This document shows positions 7,658 to 16,233 of a stretch of 64,000 bases of DNA, one piece after another; position 1 is the first letter of the stretch, and each line of letters opens with the position of its first letter. The translations under genes and the position numbers were made by a program. The DNA is taken from contig NZ_CADIKB010000011.1 in the NCBI RefSeq assembly GCF_902859825.1, forward strand, positions 116,619 through 180,618, given 5' to 3'. This stretch comes from Paraburkholderia phenoliruptrix (GTDB lineage Bacteria > Pseudomonadota > Gammaproteobacteria > Burkholderiales > Burkholderiaceae). A model generated the notes under the pieces. The model was given only the letters and a program-made list of their open reading frames with translations, ran no database searches and was not told where the DNA came from.

Positions 7658-9181
7658 ATGTTTTTCGATGAGCTAAGCAATGACGAATGGGCGCTGCTAT
7701 CAGCGCTTGTCTCCGATGAGCCGGCCGTCCGTCTGAACCGACGCGGGCGGCCCCGCGCCGACCCACGTGTCGTGGCCAATGCCGTTTTGTGGATCCTGAC
7801 CACCGGAGAGCCCTGGTCGAAGCTGCCGGGCCGCTATCCATCGGGCCCGACCTGCCGGCGCCGTTTCGAGGAATGGCAACTGAACGGCACGCTGCTGGAG
7901 ATGGTGCGGCTTCTGTCGAGCAAGGGCCGCACGTTCGCTTATATCCCGCAGCCGGCGCCGCCTGTCGCGGCCAAGCCCGCCGCAGCCGTCGTGGAAGCGC
8001 CCAGCACGCGCGAGGAGAGTGCCCGCGGCGTGTCGTGGCGAAGCCCCGAGTCGTGGCAGGCACCGGGCTCGGGCGGCAACCGGTCGAGCGCGTTTGACCC
8101 AGGCCATATGTCCAACATGTCCAATATGCCCCATGCGTCGCTTGCGTCGGATACCTCGCCGGCGCGCGCCTGGGGGGCGGCCGATCCGATTGCGGACATC
8201 ACGCGTCAACTGGCAGGTTTCGATCATGCCGCGCCCGGCGCAGCGCAGGCCACCCGGGCATCGCAGGCCACGCACGCCATACCGCGCGCGCCGGCCTTGC
8301 CCACGCCGTCCGTCGCTTATGCACCGCGCCCTGCGCTGCGGACCGACTTGCGAGCCATGAACGAAGCGGGCGCGGTCGGCGCGGCAATGCAAGGCCTTGA
8401 TGCAGCCATTGCATCGGCACGCGCTGGCTCACAGGCAGCGCTGCCACATAGCCCGCTGTCGACCGCTCTCGCGCCGCGCGGGAGGCAGGTCGCCGAGCGG
8501 CATGGCTATCTGATCTATGTGGCCGCCGAGCGCGTGCCCAATGCGATGTACCGCGCGTGGGCGGAGATCATGAAAGACGGCAGGCGCGTCGAACGCTCGG
8601 GCCTCGTCGGTCCGCGCTTCGCGGACGCCGCCGCGGCCGAGCATTATGCGTTCGAATGGGCGGCGCAGTGGATCGAACGCGAATGCGCGACGCGGTCGGC
8701 ATCGCAAGCAGTCCGAACCACCCACGCAGCGGACCCAGCGCCGCAAGTCCGCGTAACGCATGTGCAAGCGCACGCGCACACTCACGCCACGTCGCTATAC
8801 GCGCAGGCGCACAAGCCGGCAGCCATGCAGAATGTCCCTGCCACTCACGCGTCTTATGCAGCGGCGCCGTCCCGTCTCATGGCGGGCATGCGTCATGTGC
8901 CCGAGCCGGTTGCCACGCCTCACGGCGCGCCTTTGCATGGTGCGTTGAATGCGTTTCGTGGACCGCTGCGTCGCTATACAGGCGAACCGGCAGCGGGCGC
9001 GAGCGGCGCAGGGAAGGGCTTCAATGAGGCGGGCTTCAACGAGGCGGCAAACTTTGCACGCAGCCCGGCAGCAAGCGCAACGACTTTGATCAATGGCGCA
9101 CCGGCAGCACTCGCGGGCACCGAGCGCGACAAGGCCGAGCGTTATCCGTCGCACACAGAGCTCATCTCCCATGCGGGATGA
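7658..9181 (+). CDS. Transposase-derived DNA-binding head fused to a long low-complexity protein
   Basis: A 507-residue protein. Residues 1-90 match the N-terminal DNA-binding domain of IS5-type transposases (DUF4096): FFDELSNDEWALLSALV, RRGRPRADPRVVANAVLWIL, TTGEPWSKLP and CRRRFEEWQ. The DDE catalytic half is absent. In its place come about 200 residues rich in Ala, Pro, His and Met, then a compact segment around residues 265-345 (HGYLIYVAAERVPNAMYRAW, AAAEHYAFEWAAQWIERE), then another disordered tail. The ATG at 7658 has GGAG seven bases upstream; the ORF extends to 7595 without a site. It lies next to the bce locus, transcribed towards manC. A domesticated DNA-binding regulator is my inference; an inert transposase remnant is less likely given the long intact reading frame. 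Confidence 0.7.
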   Translation: MFFDELSNDEWALLSALVSDEPAVRLNRRGRPRADPRVVANAVLWILTTGEPWSKLPGRYPSGPTCRRRFEEWQLNGTLLEMVRLLSSKGRTFAYIPQPAPPVAAKPAAAVVEAPSTREESARGVSWRSPESWQAPGSGGNRSSAFDPGHMSNMSNMPHASLASDTSPARAWGAADPIADITRQLAGFDHAAPGAAQATRASQATHAIPRAPALPTPSVAYAPRPALRTDLRAMNEAGAVGAAMQGLDAAIASARAGSQAALPHSPLSTALAPRGRQVAERHGYLIYVAAERVPNAMYRAWAEIMKDGRRVERSGLVGPRFADAAAAEHYAFEWAAQWIERECATRSASQAVRTTHAADPAPQVRVTHVQAHAHTHATSLYAQAHKPAAMQNVPATHASYAAAPSRLMAGMRHVPEPVATPHGAPLHGALNAFRGPLRRYTGEPAAGASGAGKGFNEAGFNEAANFARSPAASATTLINGAPAALAGTERDKAERYPSHTELISHAG

Positions 9182-9311
9182 GCACAAGGCTTAAGCGCAG
9201 TACCCCGCGGCTGTCGGAGCAACCGCCGCAGGTTCCCGCTTCATTTGCTGTATTGCAACGCTGTAATGCAACGCTGTTCCTGCAACTGACTCGCGTGCCT
9301 GATTCAGGGCT

Positions 9312-10859
9312 TTACTCGCGCCCGTAGGTGTCGTCGAAACGCACGATGTCGTCTTCGCCGAGATACGAACCGGATTGCACCTCGATCATTTCGAGAGGCA
9401 TCTTGCCGGGGTTCTCGAGACGGTGCGTGACGCCGAGCGGGATATAAGCCGATTCGTTTTCGGAGACGATAAAGCGCTCTTCACCTCGCGTGACGAGCGC
9501 GGTGCCGCGCACGACGATCCAGTGCTCGGCGCGGTGATGGTGCATTTGCAGCGAGAGGCGGGCGCCCGGTTTCACGACAATGCGCTTCACCTGGAAACGC
9601 TCGCCCGTGTCGACGGAATCGTAGTTGCCCCACGGGCGATGCACCTTGCGATGGTTGGCCGCTTCCATGCCGCCTTCGCTGCGAATGCGTCCCACGATCT
9701 TCTTGACGTCCTGCACACGCGATTTGTCCGCGACGAGAATCGCGTCGGCAGTTTCGACGACGACGAGGTCCTGCGTGCCCACGCAGGCAATCAGGCGTCC
9801 TTCGGAATGCGCGAAGGTGGAGGCGGCGCCTTCGAACATCACGCGGCCGCGGCCCACGTTGTCCTCCGCGTCTTTCTCGGAGATGTCCCAGATCGCGTCC
9901 CACGAGCCCACGTCCGACCAGCCCGCCTGCAAGGGCACGACCACGCCCGAGGCGACGTTCTGATCGTGGCCGAGCTGTTCCATCACCGCGTAGTCGATCG
10001 AATTGGAAGGCGACGCACCGAATGCATCGCGCTGCAGGCGGAAGAAGTCGCCGTCTGCCTTGCCACCCTCGTAGGCCGCAGCACAAGCTTCATAAATGGC
10101 CGGCTGGAAGTGGCGGATCGCCTTGATCCATGTCGATGCCCGCATGATGAAAATGCCACTGTTCCACCAGTATTCGTGCGATTGCACATAGCGCTGCGCA
10201 AGTTCGAGATGCGGCTTTTCGACGAAGCGATCCAGCTTATGCGCGGTGACAGAGACGTCCTGTCGAACTTCATCAGGATTGCCAGGCGTAGCGATCGCGT
10301 CGCCGATCCGGATATAACCGTAGCCCGTTTCCGCGCGGGTCGGCACGATGCCCATCGTGACGATCTCGCCTGCCGCTGCATGTTGCACGCCTGCTGCGAC
10401 TGCGGCGTGAAATCCTTCGATGTCGGTGACCGCGTGGTCCGCGGGCATGACCACCATGATGCCGTCCTCGTCCTGCGCGGCGATCGACAGCGCGGCCACC
10501 GTCAGCGCGGGCGCTGTATCGCGGCCCACCGGCTCGAGGATCAGGCGGGTCGGCTTGCCGCTCGTGCGCAGCTGCTCAGCGGTCGTGAAGCGTTGCTCTT
10601 CGTTGGCGACCACGACGAGTTGACCGGTGAGCGGATAGCCGGCGTCCAATCCGTCGAGACGGCGCGTGGTGGATTGCAACAGCGACTCGTCGCCGAGCAG
10701 GCCGATCAACTGTTTGGGGTGCTGTTCGCGCGACATCGGCCACAGCCGCGTGCCCGAGCCGCCCGCCAGAATCACAGGATGAATCTTCAGTTTGACGTGT
10801 GCGAGCGTGGCTTCTCTCGGCAGAGTGTTGGCGGACGCGACCGTAACCGGAGCGGTCAT
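9312..10859 (-). CDS. bceA: Mannose-1-phosphate guanylyltransferase / mannose-6-phosphate isomerase
   Basis: Bifunctional type II enzyme of 515 residues (ManC/AlgA family) that isomerises fructose 6-phosphate to mannose 6-phosphate and forms GDP-mannose from mannose 1-phosphate. The N-terminal nucleotidyltransferase domain starts with VILAGGSGTRLWPMSREQHP and contains the metal-binding FVEKPH. The C-terminal cupin domain has RPWGNYDS, KPGARLSLQMHHHRAEHW and the zinc-site residues of the isomerase. AGGAG precedes the ATG at 10859. It is divergent from bceB and supplies GDP-mannose for both mannose and rhamnose units of the polymer. In the Burkholderia cepacia group the equivalent gene is bceA. 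Phosphomannomutase is not encoded in the window. Confidence 0.93.
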   Translation of the reverse strand: MTAPVTVASANTLPREATLAHVKLKIHPVILAGGSGTRLWPMSREQHPKQLIGLLGDESLLQSTTRRLDGLDAGYPLTGQLVVVANEEQRFTTAEQLRTSGKPTRLILEPVGRDTAPALTVAALSIAAQDEDGIMVVMPADHAVTDIEGFHAAVAAGVQHAAAGEIVTMGIVPTRAETGYGYIRIGDAIATPGNPDEVRQDVSVTAHKLDRFVEKPHLELAQRYVQSHEYWWNSGIFIMRASTWIKAIRHFQPAIYEACAAAYEGGKADGDFFRLQRDAFGASPSNSIDYAVMEQLGHDQNVASGVVVPLQAGWSDVGSWDAIWDISEKDAEDNVGRGRVMFEGAASTFAHSEGRLIACVGTQDLVVVETADAILVADKSRVQDVKKIVGRIRSEGGMEAANHRKVHRPWGNYDSVDTGERFQVKRIVVKPGARLSLQMHHHRAEHWIVVRGTALVTRGEERFIVSENESAYIPLGVTHRLENPGKMPLEMIEVQSGSYLGEDDIVRFDDTYGRE

Positions 10860-11555
10860 GATGGACTCCTCAGGACTGGTTGAATGCGTCGAGTTTTATC
10901 ACGAACATTCAAGTCAATAAAAGCTCGTTAAATGAAAACTAGATGGATTGTCGGATAAGGCGATACCTTGATGAATCAAAAATGTCGCCATTAATTTCAT
11001 AAAAAGATAAATTAGGTTGAAAAAATTCGTGGGCATTTTTTTACACCACCGCTTGCGTGAGCAATGGATGAGAGGGGTGGCGTGGCGACAACCCGAAATC
11101 CCATGCGCAACGCCACATTTTGCCGCGGAAAGACCGCAAAAAGCGTCGTTCGCCTCTCGGCTCCGGTAAAACTTGCCACATAAAATCCATCAAAAATAGT
11201 GTAATTTCGCCCGATACATTTTGAGATTTTTGCGGCCTTGCGGCGCGAATTTTAATAGCGCTTTATCTATACCTGTAGAAAGACATTCACTCATTCCGAG
11301 ACACGTTTTTCGCAAGCGGTCGAGCGGCCGGTTTAGCAAAGCGGAATACGTAAATTGCAATTAGCACAGCTTCTATCGGCTTCGCGTCCGGCAATGGCAT
11401 CGCCGGCGCGCATGCCGGCGTGGCGCGTGCGGCAACCGGAACGACTGATCCTGGGGATTCAGCTGGGCGGCCAGATGGATGGTCCACTGAATGCCGAACT
11501 GAAGAGCGGACTAACGAACGGGATGGCACTTGACTGACGAACTGAGGGGCAGCGC
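10860..11555. promoter_or_regulatory. AT-rich divergent control region between bceA and bceB
   Basis: A 696-base gap between the divergent first genes of the bce block. It is much more AT-rich than its surroundings, notably 10900-11040 and 11170-11290, as expected for promoters and for silencing by H-NS-like proteins. A perfect palindrome AATTGCAATT lies at 11353-11362. No confident -35/-10 pair, sigma-54 site or JUMPstart/ops element could be fixed by eye. No ORF with a ribosome site is seen. Confidence 0.5.
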
Positions 11556-12953
11556 ATGCTGAGCGTTCTATCGAGACTCATCGACGTCGCGATGGTCGCG
11601 CTCGGCGCCGCCATCGCGGCGGCCGTGCACAGCGGAAAAGCGGTGTGGCTGGACGACATGCAAAGCGTGTCGCTCGCGTTCGACGTCCTGCTCGTGGTCG
11701 TGTTTTTTCCGGCGCTCGGCATCTATCGGTCATGGCGGGGCAAGCCGCTCTACGACCTGCTGTGCCGCGTCGCGGGCGGCTGGGCAATGGTCGAGGTGAC
11801 CGGCGTGCTGATCAGTTTCAGCCTGCATCGCGCGGACAGTCTGTCGCGGTTGTGGCTCGTCTATTGGGCGCTCGCCACGATCGTGCTGCTGATCGTCACG
11901 AAGATGATCGTCTATTCGATCCTGCGCGGACTACGCCGCGAGGGCTTCAACCAGCGCGCTGTGGCGATCGTGGGCGGCGCGCCCTACGGACGCTTTTTGA
12001 TCCAGCAGATGCGCAGCCGTCCGGAAGCCGGTTTCAGCCCCGTCGTCGTGTTCGACGAGGACGGCACGATCAACCCTTACGAAGACCCCGACGCGGCCGA
12101 TGCAATCGAAGGCGTGCCCGTCGAGCGCGACTACGGGCGCATGATCCAGCTCGTGCGCCAGCGCGCGATTCGCGAATTGTGGCTCGCCTTGCCGATCTCG
12201 AAGGAGAAGGAAATACATCGCATTGTGATGGACCTGCGCAACGACTTCGTCAATATCCGCTTCATACCGGACGTGCGCAGCCTCACGCTCTTCAATCAGC
12301 CGATGGTCGAGCTGCTCGGCGTGCCGGCGATCAACCTGGCGGCATCGCCGATCACCGATCTGCACGTGCTGCCCAAGCGCATCTTCGACCGGCTCTTCGC
12401 GCTCGCCGCGTTGACGGCGCTCGCGCCGCTCATGCTCGTGATCGCCGTGCTCGTCAAGCTGAGCTCACCGGGGCCGGTGTTTTTCCGCCAGAAACGCAAG
12501 GGTATCGACGGAAACGAGTTCGAGATCTACAAATTCCGCTCGATGAAAGTGCACAAGGAAGAGGCCGGCAGGCTCACGCAGGCCACCCGGCGCGATCCGC
12601 GCATCACCGCTGTCGGCGCGTTCCTGCGGCGCACGAGCCTCGACGAACTGCCGCAATTCATCAACGTGCTGCGTGGCGAGATGTCGGTGGTCGGGCCGCG
12701 CCCGCATGCGCTGGAACACGACGACATCTACAAGGATCTGGTGAAAGGCTATATGCATCGCTACCGGATCAAGCCGGGCATCACCGGATGGGCACAGATC
12801 AACGGCTATCGCGGCGAGACGGACCGCATCGAAAAAATGATGGGCCGCGTGAAGCTCGACCTGTACTACATGCAGCACTGGACCTTCTGGCTCGACATCA
12901 AGATCGTCGTGCTGACGCTGTGGAAGGGCTTTGTCGGCAGCAACGCATATTGA
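11556..12953 (+). CDS. bceB: Undecaprenyl-phosphate glucose phosphotransferase (priming enzyme)
   Basis: Polyprenyl-phosphate hexose-1-phosphate transferase of 465 residues, WbaP/WcaJ family. It transfers glucose 1-phosphate from UDP-glucose to undecaprenyl phosphate at the inner membrane, the first step of repeat-unit assembly. Several N-terminal transmembrane helices (about residues 1-130) are followed by a cytoplasmic Rossmann-like domain ([16 protein letters not shown]) and the C-terminal catalytic domain: [53 protein letters not shown] and [15 protein letters not shown] lies seven bases before the start. It begins the plus-strand bce operon; ugd follows after 30 bases. Confidence 0.93.
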   Translation: MLSVLSRLIDVAMVALGAAIAAAVHSGKAVWLDDMQSVSLAFDVLLVVVFFPALGIYRSWRGKPLYDLLCRVAGGWAMVEVTGVLISFSLHRADSLSRLWLVYWALATIVLLIVTKMIVYSILRGLRREGFNQRAVAIVGGAPYGRFLIQQMRSRPEAGFSPVVVFDEDGTINPYEDPDAADAIEGVPVERDYGRMIQLVRQRAIRELWLALPISKEKEIHRIVMDLRNDFVNIRFIPDVRSLTLFNQPMVELLGVPAINLAASPITDLHVLPKRIFDRLFALAALTALAPLMLVIAVLVKLSSPGPVFFRQKRKGIDGNEFEIYKFRSMKVHKEEAGRLTQATRRDPRITAVGAFLRRTSLDELPQFINVLRGEMSVVGPRPHALEHDDIYKDLVKGYMHRYRIKPGITGWAQINGYRGETDRIEKMMGRVKLDLYYMQHWTFWLDIKIVVLTLWKGFVGSNAY

Positions 12954-12983
12954 ACACTTACTCAAACTCCTGCGAGGTAATAC

Positions 12984-14450
12984 ATGAACCTGACGATCAT
13001 CGGTAGCGGCTACGTAGGCCTCGTGACGGGCGCCTGTCTGGCCGACATCGGCCACGACGTGTTCTGTCTCGACGTCGATCAGCGCAAGATCGACGTGCTC
13101 AACGGCGGCGGCGTGCCGATTCATGAGCCGGGTCTGCAGGAGATCATCGCGCGCAATCGCAAGGCCGGCCGCCTGACGTTTTCGACGGACGTGGAAGCCG
13201 CCGTCGCGCACGGCGACATCCAGTTCATCGCGGTCGGCACGCCGTCGGACGAAGACGGCTCGGCGGACCTGCAATACGTGCTCGCCGCGGCGCGCAACAT
13301 CGGCCGCCACATGACGGGCTTCAAGGTGATCGTCGACAAATCGACGGTGCCGGTCGGCACCGCCTCGCGCGTACGCGAAGCGATTGCGCAGGAGCTGGCT
13401 GCGCGCAATGCGAGCCACATGTTCTCCGTGGTCTCGAATCCCGAGTTCCTGAAGGAAGGCGCGGCTGTGGAAGACTTCACCCGGCCCGACCGCATCGTGC
13501 TCGGTTGCGATGAGGACGTGCCAGGCGAAAAGGCGCGCGAGTTGATGAAGCGTCTCTACGCGCCGTTCAATCGCAATCGCGAACGCACGCTGTATATGGA
13601 CGTGCGCTCGGCCGAATTCACCAAGTACGCGGCCAACGCCATGCTCGCCACGCGCATTTCGTACATGAACGAACTCGCGAATCTGGCCGACCGCGTCGGC
13701 GCGGATATCGAGGCCGTGCGCCGCGGCATCGGCTCGGACCCGCGCATCGGTTACGACTTTCTGTACGCAGGCTGCGGCTACGGCGGCTCGTGCTTCCCGA
13801 AAGACGTGCAGGCGCTGATTCGCACGGCCGCCGATCACAACGCGAACCTGCGCATTCTCGAGGCCGTGGAAGCAGTCAACGACACGCAGAAGAAGGTGCT
13901 TGGGCAGAAGATCGTCGCGCGTCTGGGCGAGGACCTGTCGGACCGCACGTTCGCCGTGTGGGGCCTCGCGTTCAAGCCGAATACCGACGACATGCGCGAG
14001 GCGCCGAGCCGTCCGCTGATCGCCGAACTGCTGCGCCGCGGCGCGCGCGTGAAAGCCTACGACCCGGTCGCGATAGACGAATCGAAGCGCGTATTCGCGC
14101 TCGACCTGAAGGACGTGCCGCAGCAGCACGCGCGCCTTGAGTTCATGAACGAAGAGATGGAAGCGGCCGAAGGCGCCGATGCGCTCGTGATCCTGACGGA
14201 GTGGAAAGTCTTCAAGAGCCCGGACTTCAATGCATTGAAAACGATGCTGAAAACGCCGCTTATTTTCGACGGACGCAATCTGTATGAGCCGGACGCGCTG
14301 CTGGAACTCAGCATCGAGTATCACGCGATCGGGCGGCAGCATGCGCTGCGCAATGCACCGGCGCGGGTCGGTGCAAGCGGCCTAAGCGGCGCAAGCGGCG
14401 CGCCGCTCATGCATGCCGATGCGCGCGCCGCGGCTCACGTCGGCCAGTAG
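12984..14450 (+). CDS. bceC: UDP-glucose 6-dehydrogenase
   Basis: NAD-dependent enzyme of 488 residues that oxidises UDP-glucose to UDP-glucuronate, the donor for the glucuronic acid of the polymer. The N-terminal dinucleotide fold has [20 protein letters not shown]; the catalytic cysteine is Cys270 in [16 protein letters not shown]; the C-terminal domain has [16 protein letters not shown]. The final 30 or so residues are a Ser/Gly/Ala-rich tail beyond the usual end. GAGG precedes the ATG. The general family name is ugd; bceC is the name in the cepacian cluster. Confidence 0.95.
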   Translation: MNLTIIGSGYVGLVTGACLADIGHDVFCLDVDQRKIDVLNGGGVPIHEPGLQEIIARNRKAGRLTFSTDVEAAVAHGDIQFIAVGTPSDEDGSADLQYVLAAARNIGRHMTGFKVIVDKSTVPVGTASRVREAIAQELAARNASHMFSVVSNPEFLKEGAAVEDFTRPDRIVLGCDEDVPGEKARELMKRLYAPFNRNRERTLYMDVRSAEFTKYAANAMLATRISYMNELANLADRVGADIEAVRRGIGSDPRIGYDFLYAGCGYGGSCFPKDVQALIRTAADHNANLRILEAVEAVNDTQKKVLGQKIVARLGEDLSDRTFAVWGLAFKPNTDDMREAPSRPLIAELLRRGARVKAYDPVAIDESKRVFALDLKDVPQQHARLEFMNEEMEAAEGADALVILTEWKVFKSPDFNALKTMLKTPLIFDGRNLYEPDALLELSIEYHAIGRQHALRNAPARVGASGLSGASGAPLMHADARAAAHVGQ

Positions 14451-14526
14451 GGCGCTCGCGATGTCCTGTGCCGGCCAGCTCGCGAGGCAATTTGCAGGCA
14501 CGCCGCCCATTGCTACGGATTTCTAA

Positions 14527-14991
14527 ATGTTCGCCAACGTTCTGATCGTCTGCCACGCCAACGTGTGCCGCTCGCCTGCCGCCGAAATGCTGTTCAAGGC
14601 GCGGCAGGCGGCGCAAGCGCCCAGCGCGCAGACGTCATCAGTGCCGATTGCGTTTCATTCGGCGGGCATCCGGGCGATGAACGGCCATGGCATGGACCCG
14701 GTCATGCGGCGCCTGCTCGCCGAGCGCGGCGTCGCATCGGGGTCGCATCATTCGCGGCGTCTCGACCGGCAACTGGTGAGATCCGCGGATCTCGTGCTCG
14801 TGAGCGAGCGCGCGCAGGTGAGCGAAGTCGAAGCGCTCGACCCGGCTTCGCGCGGCAAGGTCTTTCCGCTCGGCAAGTGGGACGATCTGCCCGACGTCGC
14901 CGATCCGCAGGGCGGCGAGGAATCCGCTTATAGGGAAAGTCTCGTGCTCATCGAACATCTGGTCATGGGATGGCTGAAAAAAATATGCTGA
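14527..14991 (+). CDS. bceD: Low-molecular-weight protein-tyrosine phosphatase
   Basis: Cytoplasmic phosphatase of 154 residues, Wzb/Etp type. It has the P-loop CHANVCRS with nucleophile Cys9 and Arg15 near the N terminus, and the general-acid Asp-Pro at residues 126-127 (ADPQGG). It is expected to dephosphorylate the tyrosine kinase BceF encoded two genes on, the usual phosphatase-kinase pair that controls polymer length and export. The sequence MLFKARQAAQAPSAQTSSVP between the P-loop and the next strand is longer than in E. coli Wzb. Its 3' end overlaps the exporter gene by 22 bases, which points to coupled translation. Confidence 0.93.
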   Translation: MFANVLIVCHANVCRSPAAEMLFKARQAAQAPSAQTSSVPIAFHSAGIRAMNGHGMDPVMRRLLAERGVASGSHHSRRLDRQLVRSADLVLVSERAQVSEVEALDPASRGKVFPLGKWDDLPDVADPQGGEESAYRESLVLIEHLVMGWLKKIC

Positions 14992-16214
14992 AGAAAACAC
15001 TCGCTACACACTGCTCCACCAACCCGAAAGCGAACTTCACAACGAAGTTCGCGGCCACGCTCGTGCTGACGTCGCTGTTGCCGGCCTGCGCCACCGCACC
15101 CGGCAACTACCTAGACACATCGCGGCTGAAAGACGACGGCCAGCATGAAAGCCAGGCCGCCGAAACCTATCCGGTTCACGTAATCGACGCGAGCGTCGTC
15201 GCCGCGCAGGCGCAAGCCGAGGCGAGTGCGCCGCCGCGGCCGCTGCCCACGTCGGTGTTCGCCGATCCGTCGCAATACGTGTACCGGCTCTCGCCGCAGG
15301 ACATTCTCGGCATCACCGTGTGGGATCACCCTGAACTGACCACGCCGCAGGGCAGCACGCTCTCGGCGGGCGGCACCAGCACGCAGACCATCGCCGGCGC
15401 GCTGCAGCAGCCGTACACGGCCGCGTTGCCCGGCGAGGCCGATCCCTACGGACAGACCATTGCCGCCGACGGCACGATCTATTTCCCCTTCGTCGGCCGC
15501 ATCAGGGCCGCGGGCAAGACCGTCGGCGAACTGCGCGATCAGCTTGCAAGCGGCCTCGTGCGCTATATCCGCAATCCGCAGGTCGACGTGCGCGTGCTGT
15601 CGTATCGCGGCCAGAAAGTGCAGGTCACGGGCGAGGTGAAGACGCCGGGACCGCTCGCGGTGAGCGATGTGCCGCTCACGCTCGTCGACGCGCTCACGCG
15701 CTCGGGCGGCACGACCGCCGACGCGGACATCCAGCGCGTGCGCCTCACGCGCAATCACAAGCTGTATGTGCTCGACGCGAACCGCATGCTGGATGCCGGC
15801 GACACGACCCAGAACGTGATGCTGCAAAACGGCGACGTGATCAACGTGCCGGACCGCAGCAACAGCCGCGTGTTCGTGATGGGCGAGGTGAAGACGCCGA
15901 TCCAGGTGCCGATGTTAAAGGGCCGTCTGACGATCGCGGACGCGCTCACGCAGGCCGGCGGCATTCTCGACACCGACGCCAATCCGCGTCAGATCTTCGT
16001 GATGCGCGGCATGCGCGAGCATCCGACCACGCCGGACGTGTACCGCCTCGACATGACGCAGCCCGACGCGATCATGCTGTCCGCGCAGTTCCAGTTGCAG
16101 CCGATGGACGTCGTGTATGTGGGCACCGCCGCATCGACCACGTTCAACCGCGTATTGCAGCAGGTGTTGCCGAGCGTGCAGACGCTCTTCTACCTGAAAC
16201 AGCTGACGCGCTAA
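14970..16214 (+). CDS. bceE: Polysaccharide export outer-membrane lipoprotein (Wza family)
   Basis: Outer-membrane exporter of 414 residues. A long n-region precedes the signal peptide helix and lipobox LLPAC, so Cys40 should be acylated if translation begins at 14970; an in-frame ATG at 14985 would shorten the n-region by five residues and neither has a strong ribosome site. The polysaccharide-export domain (YRLSPQDILGITVWDHPEL, DGTIYFPFVGRI) is followed by SLBB repeats (VQVTGEVKTPGPLAV and VFVMGEVKTPIQVPM). It should form the secretion channel with BceF in the periplasm-spanning complex. Confidence 0.92.
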   Translation: MAEKNMLKKTLATHCSTNPKANFTTKFAATLVLTSLLPACATAPGNYLDTSRLKDDGQHESQAAETYPVHVIDASVVAAQAQAEASAPPRPLPTSVFADPSQYVYRLSPQDILGITVWDHPELTTPQGSTLSAGGTSTQTIAGALQQPYTAALPGEADPYGQTIAADGTIYFPFVGRIRAAGKTVGELRDQLASGLVRYIRNPQVDVRVLSYRGQKVQVTGEVKTPGPLAVSDVPLTLVDALTRSGGTTADADIQRVRLTRNHKLYVLDANRMLDAGDTTQNVMLQNGDVINVPDRSNSRVFVMGEVKTPIQVPMLKGRLTIADALTQAGGILDTDANPRQIFVMRGMREHPTTPDVYRLDMTQPDAIMLSAQFQLQPMDVVYVGTAASTTFNRVLQQVLPSVQTLFYLKQLTR

Positions 16215-16233
16215 CCAGACCCGGGATCGAATT

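Noticed and set aside
7658..9181. Active IS5-type insertion sequence
   Set aside because: There is no DDE catalytic domain and no pair of terminal inverted repeats with target duplication around the gene.
11404..11430. Sigma-54 promoter before bceB
   Set aside because: TGGCGCGTGCGGCAA has the TGG but not TTGC at the required spacing.
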